This document shows positions 46,891 to 56,945 of a stretch of DNA of 64,000 nucleotides, piece by piece. The stretch is from Camellia lanceoleosa (Eukaryota; Streptophyta; Magnoliopsida; Ericales; Theaceae). Where the stretch lies: the NCBI GenBank assembly GCA_025200525.1, contig CM045761.1, forward strand, positions 97,688,182 through 97,752,181, in the 5' to 3' direction. How positions within the stretch are numbered: the stretch's first letter is position 1; the number at the start of each line of letters is the position of its first letter. The position numbers and the translations under genes were made by a program. The notes below the pieces were generated by a model. It did not search any database. It saw only the letters and a list, made by a program, of their open reading frames with translations, and was not told the DNA's origin.

Positions 46891-47888
46891 CTAATTAGAT
46901 TATTAGGCCAACAAAACATTACAAGTGTACTATGCATTAAATTCATGGACAATAATTTTCTCAAATTGAAAAAAAGAAAGAAAAAAGAAAAAGAAAAAGA
47001 GAAGAAGTAGAAAAACATAACAAAACAATAAACAAAAAGATAGACACTATTACTCCATTGTGGCATTTTATCAAATACTTAGAAAACACATAATGATTTC
47101 TCATTGCTATTCATAATTAGAAGTATGAGATTTCATTTTGTGTTGCATAAACAACAATTCATTCACTTCAGTAATTATATTAGTTAAAATATGAATATCA
47201 TAATCACAATACAGAACATGTTAATAAATCTATTTTATAAATTATTTTCCCAAATCAAAACCATTCAATATGTTCATGGAATCCTTCAAAGAAAAGAAAA
47301 TTGAATGATGAAAGAAAGAATTAAATCACAAATAAAGTCATTCTCAACAAGTCTTAGGCAGTGCATTGGTCAAGGAAGGTGAAATGGTGTTGAGGGTTGT
47401 AATAGCACTTCTAATGCTGATGTATGAAATTGTGTGGGCTGAGTATTGTTTTGTGTTTTGTTCTTTCTTGAGTTGAGGTGTTCTCTAATCACATTATTAG
47501 GCCTACAAAAGATTACAAGGGTACCAGCACTAAACTCATGGACAACAATTAAAAAAACAAAAAAATAGACCCCCCCCCCAAAAAAAAAAAAAAAACAAAA
47601 AAAAAAAAAAAAAAAAAACAAAAGCAAAAAAAAACAAAACAATACTCTATTGTGGCATTTTATCAAACACCTAGAAGACACAAAATGATTCCTCATTGTT
47701 ATTCATTTATTGAAGTATGAGACTTTACTATGTGTAGCATCAACAACAATGCATTCACTTCACTGATTATATTGGTTAAAATATAAATATCATAATCAAA
47801 ATATAGAACATGTTAATCATTCTATTTCCTAAGTTTTTTTTTTCCCCAAATTAAAATCATTCAAGTTGTTCATGGAACCCCTTAAAGT
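46891..47888. repeat. Direct duplication of about 400 bp, offset 595 bp
   Basis: Positions 46891-47290 and 47485-47888 share 'attaggcc', 'ttgtggcattttatcaaa', 'aatatcataatca' and 'gttcatgga' in the same order and spacing (offset 594-596 bp), with clear divergence. Each copy holds an A-rich tract whose length differs. It looks like an old tandem duplication within the CACTA element. Confidence 0.75.
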
Positions 47889-48014
47889 ACAAAATTTTTG
47901 GAGCTGTTAGAAGCAATGAATGGAATGGCTTTAATCTCATTTTACCAATGAATTCCATTGACACAAACAAGTTCAAAGACAGAGTAAAGGTAGATTAAGG
48001 GAAACCAAGAGACT

Positions 48015-48018
<4 letters not shown>

Positions 48019-48050
<32 letters not shown>
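48019..48050. repeat. (GA)n microsatellite
   Basis: About 16 GA units. Confidence 0.95.
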
Positions 48051-48052
<2 letters not shown>

Positions 48053-48195
48053 CAATAGAAACAGAGAGCAGACTGACCTTGAATTCATAGTGGTGTTGTA
48101 GCATGATGTCATTAATTCACCGGTGGAAAATGAACGGCGAAATCAGGAAGGGTGATGATAGCTTCATTAAACAAGGAGTTAAATATGAAACAAGT

Positions 48196-48605
48196 TGTGG
48201 GGAAGTGGTTTTGGAAATACTCTTCAGATCCTGGGAGACGCTCTTGATCCTCAGCCTGGTCACCTGCAAGGACAAACACTCCGATCGGGGGTGCCGGGGT
48301 TAGCACTCCGACGGGCAAGTCAGTTCTTATACTCAAGAAAGCTTGTTTTACTAAGTTTAGTGAAGTGATTCTTACATGCCATTCCTAGAACGCTGCTTCT
48401 CTATTTATATCTATTCCTTCTAAGGCCTCAGGGCCTGGGCCTACTTTTCAATCATTACCCGTTCTTCCATTCGGCCTTGAAGATCCTTTCTCAATTGGCT
48501 TTCGTATCACTGTTCGGCTCATCCTAGTCTCGCAGGGCGCAGCTGGTTAATGTCAATCTACTAAAATATCCCCCTTCAGATTTATCCATTTATTCGGCTC
48601 CTACA
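48196..48605 (-). mobile_element. 3' LTR of the non-autonomous Tat element
   Basis: 410 bp, plus-strand ends TGTGGGGAAG and CTCCTACA, collinear with 56946-57355 without gaps. A TATAAATAG-like box in minus reading lies at about 48403-48411. Confidence 0.95.
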
Positions 48606-48619
48606 ATTGCCCCCCGAAC
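48606..48619 (-). other. Polypurine tract of the non-autonomous Tat element
   Basis: Minus reading GTTCGGGGGGCAAT abuts the start of the 3' LTR (TGTAGGAG). Confidence 0.75.
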
Positions 48620-48997
48620 TCCCTATTGATGGTAGTTAATCGGCGTGTTTGGTCTAGAATTCGAAAAGCTTAGCATAGATCAGGCAGCTTCGCATTCTCC
48701 AAGGCATCTGGGGATGTCAGAAGGCGCACACCTTTTTGTTTATCATTATACTTTCCCGCGCAATTCATGTGTCTCGCATTTATTGCGATTTGAAACTTCA
48801 GTCCTTTTGGGTGCACATTTCGTCGATCATCTGATACGTTTGGACTGCCAGCGCGCATCTCTTATTCATATCTTCTGCAACTTTCGCCCGTTTGCCTTTG
48901 CCTTGTCTGCTCCTCGTAAGTTTTCTTCCCTTTCCTTTGTGATCCTACTCTCTGTTTATTGTTTTTGCTTTCATTGAATCCTTGGGCTCTCGTCGGA

Positions 48998-51110
48998 ATG
49001 GCTAAACATTTGAAAGACCTACTTTTTGAGAGTCGTATTTCCGGATTCCGGCGACATTTTTCCATCCCCGATGACGTCCATTTGTCTCTTGTAACGGACA
49101 ATACTCTAGATATGGAGAGAGAGGATCAGAGTACGATCGTATTCCCCCTCCTGTCTATTACAGAGGGCGGAGTTCGTTTCCCCTTACATCCATTGCTTAG
49201 GGCCGTTCTTCGCTATTGGAATCTGATTCCTTCCCAACCCAATGTAAATTTCTTTCGAATCATTACGGGGGCTATAGAGTCGAATCGACGCCTTAGGATC
49301 AATCTCGAAATTCCGGCCATTCGGCACTGCTATGCTTTAGCCAAATCTTCTGGTCGGCTGGGGCGGTACTTCCTCAGGGCCAAGGATACTGACCATCATT
49401 TGGTGACTATGCTTGCCAGTTCTGGTAAGAGGGTTGATGATGTAATGGTTAATATCCGAGGTAACTGGGAGTTTGCTGAAGGCGAAGATCGCCTAGACCC
49501 CATTCCTAGACATAAGGGTGATCCAGGTTACCACGTAGTATCTTATATTTGTCGATCTGTCTTTTAATCGGCTCTCTTTCCTGAAGCTTTCCTTATCTTT
49601 TGCAGATAACAAATTGAAGAAGATCCTGACGTCCGTTGATGACGCGGTCTTAAGGGACATTAAGATTGCACTCGACTACTTTGGTCGCCCAAATGTGCAA
49701 AAACAAGGGAGAGCCGCCCACATTTTACTTCGATACGAACCCACCTATACCACATTCTCGGCTGCGGAAAACATCCTAATTCCATTCGGCGATCAGAACC
49801 TCTCGGCTCTTATCTTCCCCAGTTACAAGAACCTTAGGCAGATTGGTCTCGAAGCTTCTGATTCAAGGCAAGACACAGAGCCGGTGATAGAGGTGGTTGC
49901 TGACCCAGCCAGAGAATTCATTCAGGAGGGCGAAGAGGTTGACGAGGCCATGCGTTCGGCGTTTGAGGTTGCCGGACTCAACCAGCCTTCCTCACCGTCC
50001 GCTTCGGGTCAGGCAGAGTTTTCTTCTGTGGATATTTTGGCGAACTTAGGAGATATACCCAGTGAGTTCTTCGGAGGCATGGCAAAGGAAAGCCTTACAC
50101 AGATGGCGCGTAAGCGAAATGCCGAGTGGATGGCTGCTCGAAAAAAGGCCGAGGCCGCCAAGTCCGATCCCCAGTTGACTAAGGCCTCTGTACCCATTAC
50201 TGAAGGAACGACTCAGGTTAAGCTGGTCGAAACAGAAAGAGTCATCGAACAGCAGGCCGGCGAAGAACGGCTGACCGCGGAGGGACGCGGCCAAAAACGT
50301 AGCGCTGAGGAGGATGGTAGTTCAGAAATTAGTCCTAGTGATAAGCGGCCTCGCCTCGAGGAATCAGACGTGGTTGTTCCTTTTGTTATTCAGCCCAGGA
50401 TCAGAGATACGCCGATTCCTTCCAATGCCTCGGCCATTGAGGATCCGGCCGTTGCGTTGAGCTTGGCGGCTTCAATTTCTTTGCCGGTTGATAATGCAAC
50501 CTTTTGCACCGGATATTATGGCCGTAGCTCTGTGTGCGCAGTCGGCACTCTTGCTAGGTGATTTCAAATTCGCTTAAATATATTTTTAGAGAGGTATCTA
50601 ATGATCGCTTGTTGTTTGCAGACCGTCGGCAGGATCACCGACTTAGGCCGCCGCCTGCATGATGCTCTTGGCAGAATCGACCGTTTGCAAACAGAAGTGG
50701 ACGGTTAGAAGAGTAGGGCCGAGTTCGAGAAGATGAGAGTGGCAATGGAGAGTGCACGAGCCGAAGCAAAAAAGTAGAGGGCTCGCACTTCCGAACAGCT
50801 TCGTTTTGACCCTGAGACCAGGGCAAGTGCGAGTGAGGAATCGTTCAAGCTCTCAAAAGACGAACTTGCCGAGGCGAAGAGTCAGTTGGAGGAGCTCAAG
50901 GCGGCCCAGGGGAAAGTCGAATCTGATGCTTTTGAGGCGGGTAAAAGAGCCGCCTTCACGAAATACGTTGATGAAGTTCCCAAATTTGAGAATCGGGGGT
51001 TCAAACACGGGTGGCTCAAAGCCCTTGCTGCCGCTAGGATTACATTGGATGTGCCAATTCCTTACAAGCAAGTGGATGTTGAGCCCCTTGAATCCGACCC
51101 CAAGAAGTGA
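48998..51110 (+). pseudogene. Antisense cargo gene 1 (gypsy-type 'transposase' domain, spliced)
   Basis: Exon 1 (ATG at 48998 to 49526) carries 'GGVRFPLHPLLRAVLRYWNL' and 'RGNWEF', the signature of the plant 'putative gypsy-type transposon' domain (PF04195). Intron 49527-49605 has a GT donor and 'ttttgcag' acceptor and joins in phase. Exon 2 (49606-about 50557) is hydrophilic and holds a likely nuclear-localisation signal, 'DKRPRLEE'. A third exon from 50622 ('gtttgcag' acceptor) encodes a coiled coil with two TAG stops and ends with 'FENRGFKHGWLKALAAARI' and stop at 51110. Exon 2 seems to carry a frameshift near 50500, so the second splice is not in clean phase. Function is unknown. The C-terminal module recurs in the next two genes. 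Confidence 0.7.
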
Positions 51111-52107
51111 TCTAGGAGGCATTTCCTAATTCATTTAGTTTGTTTTTTGATTTTTGTTTATTAGTGTTTTGTTGGTTCAGGGTTGTTTTCATGTATAAAT
51201 TGGTTACTATCTTGTGCGCAATTTATCAATGAAAATTTCCTTGTAATTTTCATTATTATTCGTACACAATTTGTGTGGTTATGTTGATGAAACAATATTG
51301 ATTCGTCTTTCTTGTCTATATAAATTGGTTTCGAATTATGAACTATCGATTTGTGAGCCGGATGGGGTACTTGAGCCGAATATATTGATGAATCTGCCCT
51401 TGCCCCAGGCGGTTCCTGCAGACGGAATCGATTCGGGAGCCGGCTGGCATACTCGAGCCGAATATATTGGTGAATTTGCAGGGGTTAACATGTATACTCC
51501 ATTCTCTTTTAGTTCTTTCTTCGGATGCCTTAACATTTATACTTCATTCTCTTTTGCTAACACGGACAAACGATATTGTATGTATGGTTTATTTAGAAGA
51601 GACCTAAACAAAATCAGATTACGTGGCAAACCAAATTATGACCTATCGATTTGTGAGCCGGCTGGGGTACTTGAGACGAATATATTGATGAATCTACCCT
51701 TGCCCCAGGTGGTTCCTGCAGGTTAGAATTGATGCGGGAGCCGGCTGGGGTACTCGAGCCGAATAGATTGATGAATCTGCCCTTGCCCCAGGCGGTTCCT
51801 ATAGAGGTTAGGATCGATGTGGGAGCCGGCTGGGGGTACTCGAGCCGAATAGATTGATGAATTTTCCCTTGCCCCAGGTGGTTCCTACAGGTTAGAATCG
51901 ATACGGGAGTCGGCTGGCGATGTTTGAATAGATGGTAAAATCGTGCCCCTGCCGTCGACTCAGTCGGCGTCGGGCGATTCAGGATCACCAATTAATGAGA
52001 TTGCCTCAATCGTGCTGCCACTCTGAAGGATAAATGAACAAGGGTACATCCTTTATGAGCTTGGTATGCAACTGACTCGAGCTCCTGGAGGAAGACTGAT
52101 TGCGTGA
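51111..52107 (+). other. Spacer between cargo genes 1 and 2
   Basis: Non-coding, with a T-rich 3' UTR-like start (51120-51260), then the tandem repeat at 51330-51925, then about 180 bp leading to the next ATG at 52108. Confidence 0.5.
51330..51925 (+). repeat. Tandem repeat of about 88 bp, with a 300-bp higher-order duplication
   Basis: Units begin 'gagccggctggggtactcga' and contain 'cttgccccaggcggttcct'. Clear copies start near 51355, 51655, 51738 and 51825, with a partial copy near 51437. The pair at 51335-51420 and 51635-51720 also shares upstream sequence ('tatcgatttgtgagccg'). Confidence 0.75.
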
Positions 52108-53028
52108 ATGTCGAACCGACTCTTCTTTAATAGTAAAGGGGAAGCGAAGACCCTAGCTGAGCTGGGTGGAGATATGAACCGAGGTGGTGAACCCTCGCGT
52201 ACAGGAACTAGGAGTTCCAAGGGTCGAGAGAGGCGTCAATCTCCCCGACGTCACAGTAGATCGCCCAGGCGAGACAAGCAGTCGCAGGGTAAATCTCCAC
52301 AACCCCGAGTCGAGAGGAGGTCTGATGCGAATCCGTGCCCGTTAAGCTTTGCGGTATTCGTGAAGAATAGACCCATGACGGAGGCGGACTCGATCGTTCG
52401 AGACCCAAACGTAGCGGTCAACTTTGCCCGACAAATATTTCCCCCTGAGGTTCAGAAATTGATGCTGGGTCGACAGGACTATGAGGTGTTTCGCAAGGGC
52501 ATCCACGGCGTGGTGAAGGGGCTTTACACTGCTTACGAAGTCGGCATGCGACTGCGCGCTGCCCCTCAAGAGATGGTGAAGAAGGAAGAATGTATTCGAA
52601 GTTTGGAGGCCCGCGTAGAGGCGGCCGAGCGGGAATTAAGGAAGGCCAAGGCAGCTCAGGCACAATTCACCGCGCGCGCGAACCCAATTGTGGAAGAAAG
52701 GGTTACTAGTTGGCTTATCAGCTCTGCACTCGCCGATCGAGAGGCGGCAAGTATGTTCGCGATAGAGAGCACGAAGGGGAGGGCCTATGAAAAAGGTTTC
52801 CATGAGGGCCGAAAAGTGGGGATCGAGAAAACCATGGAGAAACTGGCCGAAGAAGTGTGCCGATGTGAAAACCGTGGGTTTCGGCACGGTTGGATCAAGG
52901 CATCCCAAGCCGTGGAAGCTCTTCGGGCGTCAGGAATTGATTTGGCATCACCATGCTACAGGAGTGAAGATTTTCCGTTTTCTGATTTTGAAGTTGAGAA
53001 GAGCGAGGATGAGGGTGACGCCGTATGA
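52108..53028 (+). CDS. Antisense cargo gene 2 (intact 306-residue protein)
   Basis: A single open frame, MSNRLFFNSKGEAKTL to stop at 53028. Residues 30-75 are rich in R, S and P, resembling an RS-type basic region. Residues 80-160 have no match I know. Residues 165-195 ('CIRSLEARVEAAERELRKAK') should form a coiled coil. The C-terminal module 'CENRGFRHGWIKASQAVEAL' (about 252-271) repeats the end of cargo gene 1, and the tail is acidic ('EKSEDEGDAV'). AATAAA occurs at about 53090, 60 bp downstream. This is the only cargo unit without stops, notable next to decayed gag. It lacks the gypsy-type domain of gene 1, so it may be a partial duplicate with a new N-terminus. Function unknown. Confidence 0.6.
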   Translation: MSNRLFFNSKGEAKTLAELGGDMNRGGEPSRTGTRSSKGRERRQSPRRHSRSPRRDKQSQGKSPQPRVERRSDANPCPLSFAVFVKNRPMTEADSIVRDPNVAVNFARQIFPPEVQKLMLGRQDYEVFRKGIHGVVKGLYTAYEVGMRLRAAPQEMVKKEECIRSLEARVEAAERELRKAKAAQAQFTARANPIVEERVTSWLISSALADREAASMFAIESTKGRAYEKGFHEGRKVGIEKTMEKLAEEVCRCENRGFRHGWIKASQAVEALRASGIDLASPCYRSEDFPFSDFEVEKSEDEGDAV

Positions 53029-53453
53029 GTGTAGTAGTAAAATTGGAACGCAGGGTGCGTTAGAAACTATGTAACTTATTGTTTTATTGAATAAAGAACG
53101 TTTCATTATAACCGTTTTGTGGTCATTCGTATTCGGCATATGTGTATTTTGTGTTGTCTAAATATTGTCCGACCCAGGTAGCTGTTATCTGTCCGGCGAT
53201 ACGCGGGCTTATCGGCAGGATCTGCACGGGCAGGATCGACACATTTGCGACGGCCGTTAAGGTTTCAACGGCTACTTATCTTTGATTTGGGTCAGCGCAT
53301 TGATGCTTGGCTAGTTGGATTAGTGGGCTGGTGGTCGTGGAAAATATCAATCGACGCTCGTTTTATCCATCAAATGCGTTTTTTGGCGTTAATAAAATTT
53401 TCTTGGGATTGGGACCTTGAGATCGCGGTCGTCGCTGAGAATAAAAAGAGTAG
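53029..53453 (+). other. Spacer between cargo units 2 and 3
   Basis: It contains the polyadenylation-like signal of gene 2 (about 53090) and then GC-richer sequence without a supportable frame. Confidence 0.45.
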
Positions 53454-53882
53454 GTGCTTCGCACCAATAATCCCACTTATGGGATGGTGATTTTGGTTAT
53501 GGAGGCTCAAACTTCGGTCAAGTTTGGTTTTGAGATGGTGCGTAGCAGAAAACCTAGTCGGGAGGGGGTTAGTTCGTCTTTGGAGAGCTTGAGATCTGTG
53601 AGTTTCCAAGTCGTCGAAGCATATCACCCCGAAAGGAGAGTCAACAACTGTCACGTTCATTCTTCCTTGTCCTGGATCTTCGCCTTGACATTGTCAATGG
53701 TATCAGGGGAAGTTTGGCGCTATGTAGGTTGTGGGCTTAAGCATAGCTGGTTCAAGGTATTGCACGCTGTGGAGGAGTTTAGGGCGACGGTCGTCGATCC
53801 GGTAATGCTCCCTTACCGGCGCGTCTTGTTCCTTTTTTGCTTTCGATATTGTAATGCTCGAATGCGAGTTGTGTTTATGTAA
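53454..53882 (+). pseudogene. Antisense cargo unit 3 (degenerate C-terminal module)
   Basis: An open frame of 142 codons whose only recognisable part is near the end: 'CGLKHSWFKVLHAVEEFRAT' followed by 'VVDPVMLPYRR'. This is aligned with the ends of cargo genes 1 and 2. The N-terminal part lacks the coiled coil. AATAAA follows at about 53897, at a spacing like that after gene 2. It is best read as a third, eroded duplicate. Confidence 0.5.
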
Positions 53883-54039
53883 CAACTGTTTGATCGAATA
53901 AATGGTTTTATTTTAAATCTATCTGCCGGTTATTCTGAATTTTGCTTCTGTACTAACGCACATTGCTTCAAATGTATGATCTGTTCTAGTGTGTTACATA
54001 GGATTAGTTATCAGTATCTTTTGTTCGTGCCAACGTTTG

Positions 54040-54735
54040 CTCCGGATTCGGAGACATAATTGGCCCTAAGGCGTCATGCGCCAAAGGGGGCTCTGAATCC
54101 GGAGACTTAATCGGCCCTAAGGCGTCATGCGCCAAAGAGGGCTCCGAATCTGAAGACTTAATCGGCTCTAAGGCGTCATGTGCCAAAGGGGGCTCCAAAT
54201 CTGGAGACTTGATTTGGCCAATCGTGGCATCCACGAAAGGCGCTCCGAATCCGGAGACTTAATCGGCCCTAAGGCGTCATGCGCCAAAGGGGGCTCCGAA
54301 TCCAAAGACTTAAGTTGGCCAATCGTTGCATCCACGAAGGGCGCTCCGAATACGGAGACTTAATCTGCCCTAAGGCGTCATGCGCTAAAGGGGGCTCCGA
54401 ATCCAAAGAGTTAATTTGGCCAATCGTGGCATCCACGAAGGGCGCTCTGAATACGGAGATTTAATTGGCCCTAAGGCGTCATGCGCCAAAGGGGGCTCCG
54501 AATCCGGAGACTTAATCGGCCCTAAGGCGTCATGTGCCAAAGGAGGCTCCGAATCCAGAGACTTGGTTTGGCCAATCGTGGCATCCACGAAGGGCGCTCC
54601 GAATACGGAGACTTAATCTGCCCTAAGGCGTCATGCGCCAAAGGGGGCTCTGAATCCGGAGACTTAATTTGGCCAATCGTGGCATCCACGAAGGGCGCTC
54701 CAAATCCGGAGACTTAATCTGGCCGATCTTGGCGA
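54040..54735. repeat. Array of about 13 double-hairpin units (about 50 bp each)
   Basis: Two unit types. Type A contains GGCGTCATGCGCC and type B contains CGTGGCATCCACG; both are followed by the stem-loop CTCCGAATCCGGAG and 'acttaat'. I count eight A and five B units in the order A A A B A B A B A A B A B, plus partial ends. Each unit can fold into two small hairpins on either strand. The array lies exactly where the plus-strand cargo genes and minus-strand gag-protease converge, where RT should start. Confidence 0.85.
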
Positions 54736-54855
54736 GTGCCCCGCTGGGAATTGACATATGATTTTGAGTGACGAGGAAAAACAGTTTGTATTGCAGAGGC
54801 GAAATACATTTATAGGTATCAGAGCCCACAGATCAGGTTAGTGATAGGGTTTTCA

Positions 54856-56910
54856 TCAGAATTCTGCCTGTGTCGATTGGGGAGAACCACGTATTTCTTC
54901 AATGCCGTATGTTGTTGGGAAACGCAGGATCTGATGGTAGGTGCTTGGGACGGCCTTCATGACATGTAGCCAGGTTCTTCCCATGATGGCATTATACGGC
55001 GAGGGGAGCTTCATGACCAGGAATTCCGTTTCGACCATTCTGGAACCCGCCCGAACAGGTAATGTGACCTTGCCCAATGGATATTCAGGAGTCGCATTAA
55101 AGCCGGACAGTGGGTGAGGCGCCGGAGATAGATCTGTCTCGTTGAGTCCGAGCTTGATGAAAGTCTGGTAGTACATGACCTCTTAACTACTCCCTGGGTC
55201 TATGAGAGTTCTTTCAATGATGAACTGGTTTATGCGCAATCCAATGACTAACGGATCAATGTGTGAAGCCATTGCGCCATTGAGGTCAGAGTCATTGAAG
55301 GCAATTGTCGGGGCCTCTTCGGACTGGTCAGTCGAAATACGACACCCTTGTAGAGTTGGATGCGATCGAATTGTGTGCATGGCTGAGGGTGTAGGCAAGC
55401 TATAGATTACATGGATCACGCCGAGTGGAGGAGAGTCCTGCCTCAGTGCTAATGCCTTGGTTGACTTTCCCTGTTTTACATATTGCTGCAATCGGCCGTC
55501 TTGCACCAGTTCTTCCAGGTGATCTTTTAATGCGTAACAACTTTCTGTTTCGTGGCCGTGATCTTTGTGATATTCGCACCTCCGGTCCCGTCGTCGTGTA
55601 TCGGGTGGCCCCACCATCTTTGACGGACATCTGAAGAATGGAAGGTGTTGGATTTTAGTCATTACCGCGGTGATTGGCTCTAATAGTTCCGTGTACTTTT
55701 TGTCGGCGCACCTCGAGCGTCTACTGTCGACTTGCAATTGTTCATTCGTTGGGTGGGAGCATTGATCACTCGATCGGCGAGAGTCCCGTCTTTTGTCTCG
55801 TTTAGCACGTTGTCGCGGCTCAGGGCTCGGAGGTGACACGGAACTTATTGGTTGAGCAATTTCAGGAGGTGCCGGTTTGGTGGACACTTGTCTGGCTTTA
55901 ATCCTCAAGGCATCATCTTCCACTTTGCAATACTCTTCGACTTTCTTCATCAACGCCCAGACTGTTTTGGGGGGTCTTTTGGTCAGGGAGTTGCGAAGAG
56001 CACTGTCAGGATGTAGTCCTATTTTGAAGGCGGTGATGGCCATGGAGTCATTGCAAGCGTCGTCAACAAAATTGAAGCACTCCCAACATCGCGCCGAATA
56101 TGTTCTCAGCGTTTCTCCTGGTTGGATTTGCATAGCCCAGAGAGAGTCGGCCTGTTTCGGTTGTACCTCGTTGGTGATGAATCTGGCCCTGAAGGATTTT
56201 TGTAATTGATGGAAACTTCTGATCGAAGCCGGCTCCAGCTTGTAATACCATTTGACAGCTAATGGCCCCAAGCTGCTGGGGAATATTTGGCACATGAGGG
56301 CTTCATTGTCTGCATGCAACGTCATGGCCTGCTTGTAGTGACGTATGTGATCAGTGGGGTCTGATTTTCCGTCGTAGAGGGTAAGAGATGGAGCTTTGAA
56401 CTTCTTGGGCAGGACCGCCCTTGCAATTCGTCGGATAAAAGGATCGTGCCGGTCCTCTTCGTCTGAACTGCTTCTTCTGCGCTTGTTCCTTATGTGTGGA
56501 CTTTTTTCGGAGGAGCTGGAAGTGTCTGAGCGTCCCTTGTTATGCTCCATGGATAATGAGTTGGAGTCACTATCGGTTTCCCTTGGTCGGGCTCGAGGTC
56601 GTTGTCTACCTGCCCTCAGGGGTCGTTCGGGGTCTTGGCGTGCGGCTTCTCTGGATTTTGCTGCTTCGAGGGCCAAATCTTGATGGAGGCGTTCGTTTTC
56701 TGCGATCATATTTTCCAAGCTTTGTTCATTCTATTTAGCTTGTTCTATGATGGCTTGCATCGTCTCCTGCGCTGAAGTCGTTGGCGAGTCAAAATTCAGG
56801 GCACGTCTCGCGGTGATGGTTTCCTTCCTGAGCATATTTGCCGGAATGATGTCGTCTCTCTATGTAGTCTCGTCGGTGGCTATCGGAGGATCTTGCGTCA
56901 CGCCTTCCAT
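54856..56910 (-). pseudogene. gag: gag and partial protease of the non-autonomous Tat element
   Basis: Start ATG at 56910-56908 (MEGVTQDPPIATDETT), with TAG stops after codon 16 and in 'IIEQAK-stop-NEQ'; from 56718 the frame is open for 511 codons. The gag core shows 'PSLTLYDGKSDPTDHIRHYK' and 'FQ/SFRARFITNEVQP'-type text typical of Tat/Retand gag, then a zinc-knuckle-like 'CEYHKDHGHETESC' followed by 'LEELVQDGRLQQYV'. The protease begins 'LIDPGSS' (aspartate and glycine present, with P between), hits a TAA at 55180-55182, and continues in frame through 'YNAIMGRTWLHVMKAV' to a stop near 54856. Nothing of RT follows. The product would be particle protein usable with helper enzymes. Confidence 0.85.
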
Positions 56911-56927
56911 GGATGTACTTGAGTATT

Positions 56928-56943
56928 CCCACAGACGGTGCCA
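56928..56943 (-). other. Primer-binding site of the non-autonomous Tat element
   Basis: Minus reading TGGCACCGTCTGTGGG starts two bases after the 5' LTR. TGGCRCCGT is the form seen in many Tat/Athila-group elements and differs from the initiator-Met site of the Tekay-like elements here. I cannot name the tRNA with certainty. Confidence 0.65.
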
Positions 56944-56945
56944 GT

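Noticed and set aside
47370..47696. Phenylalanine-rich minus-strand frame
   Set aside because: It is a translation of A-rich homopolymers in the CACTA 5' region.
54040..54735. Possible CRISPR-like array
   Set aside because: Units are contiguous without unique spacers, alternate between two types, and lie in a plant retroelement.
55202..56738. Several plus-strand frames of 60-110 codons
   Set aside because: They are opposite-strand shadows of the gag frame.
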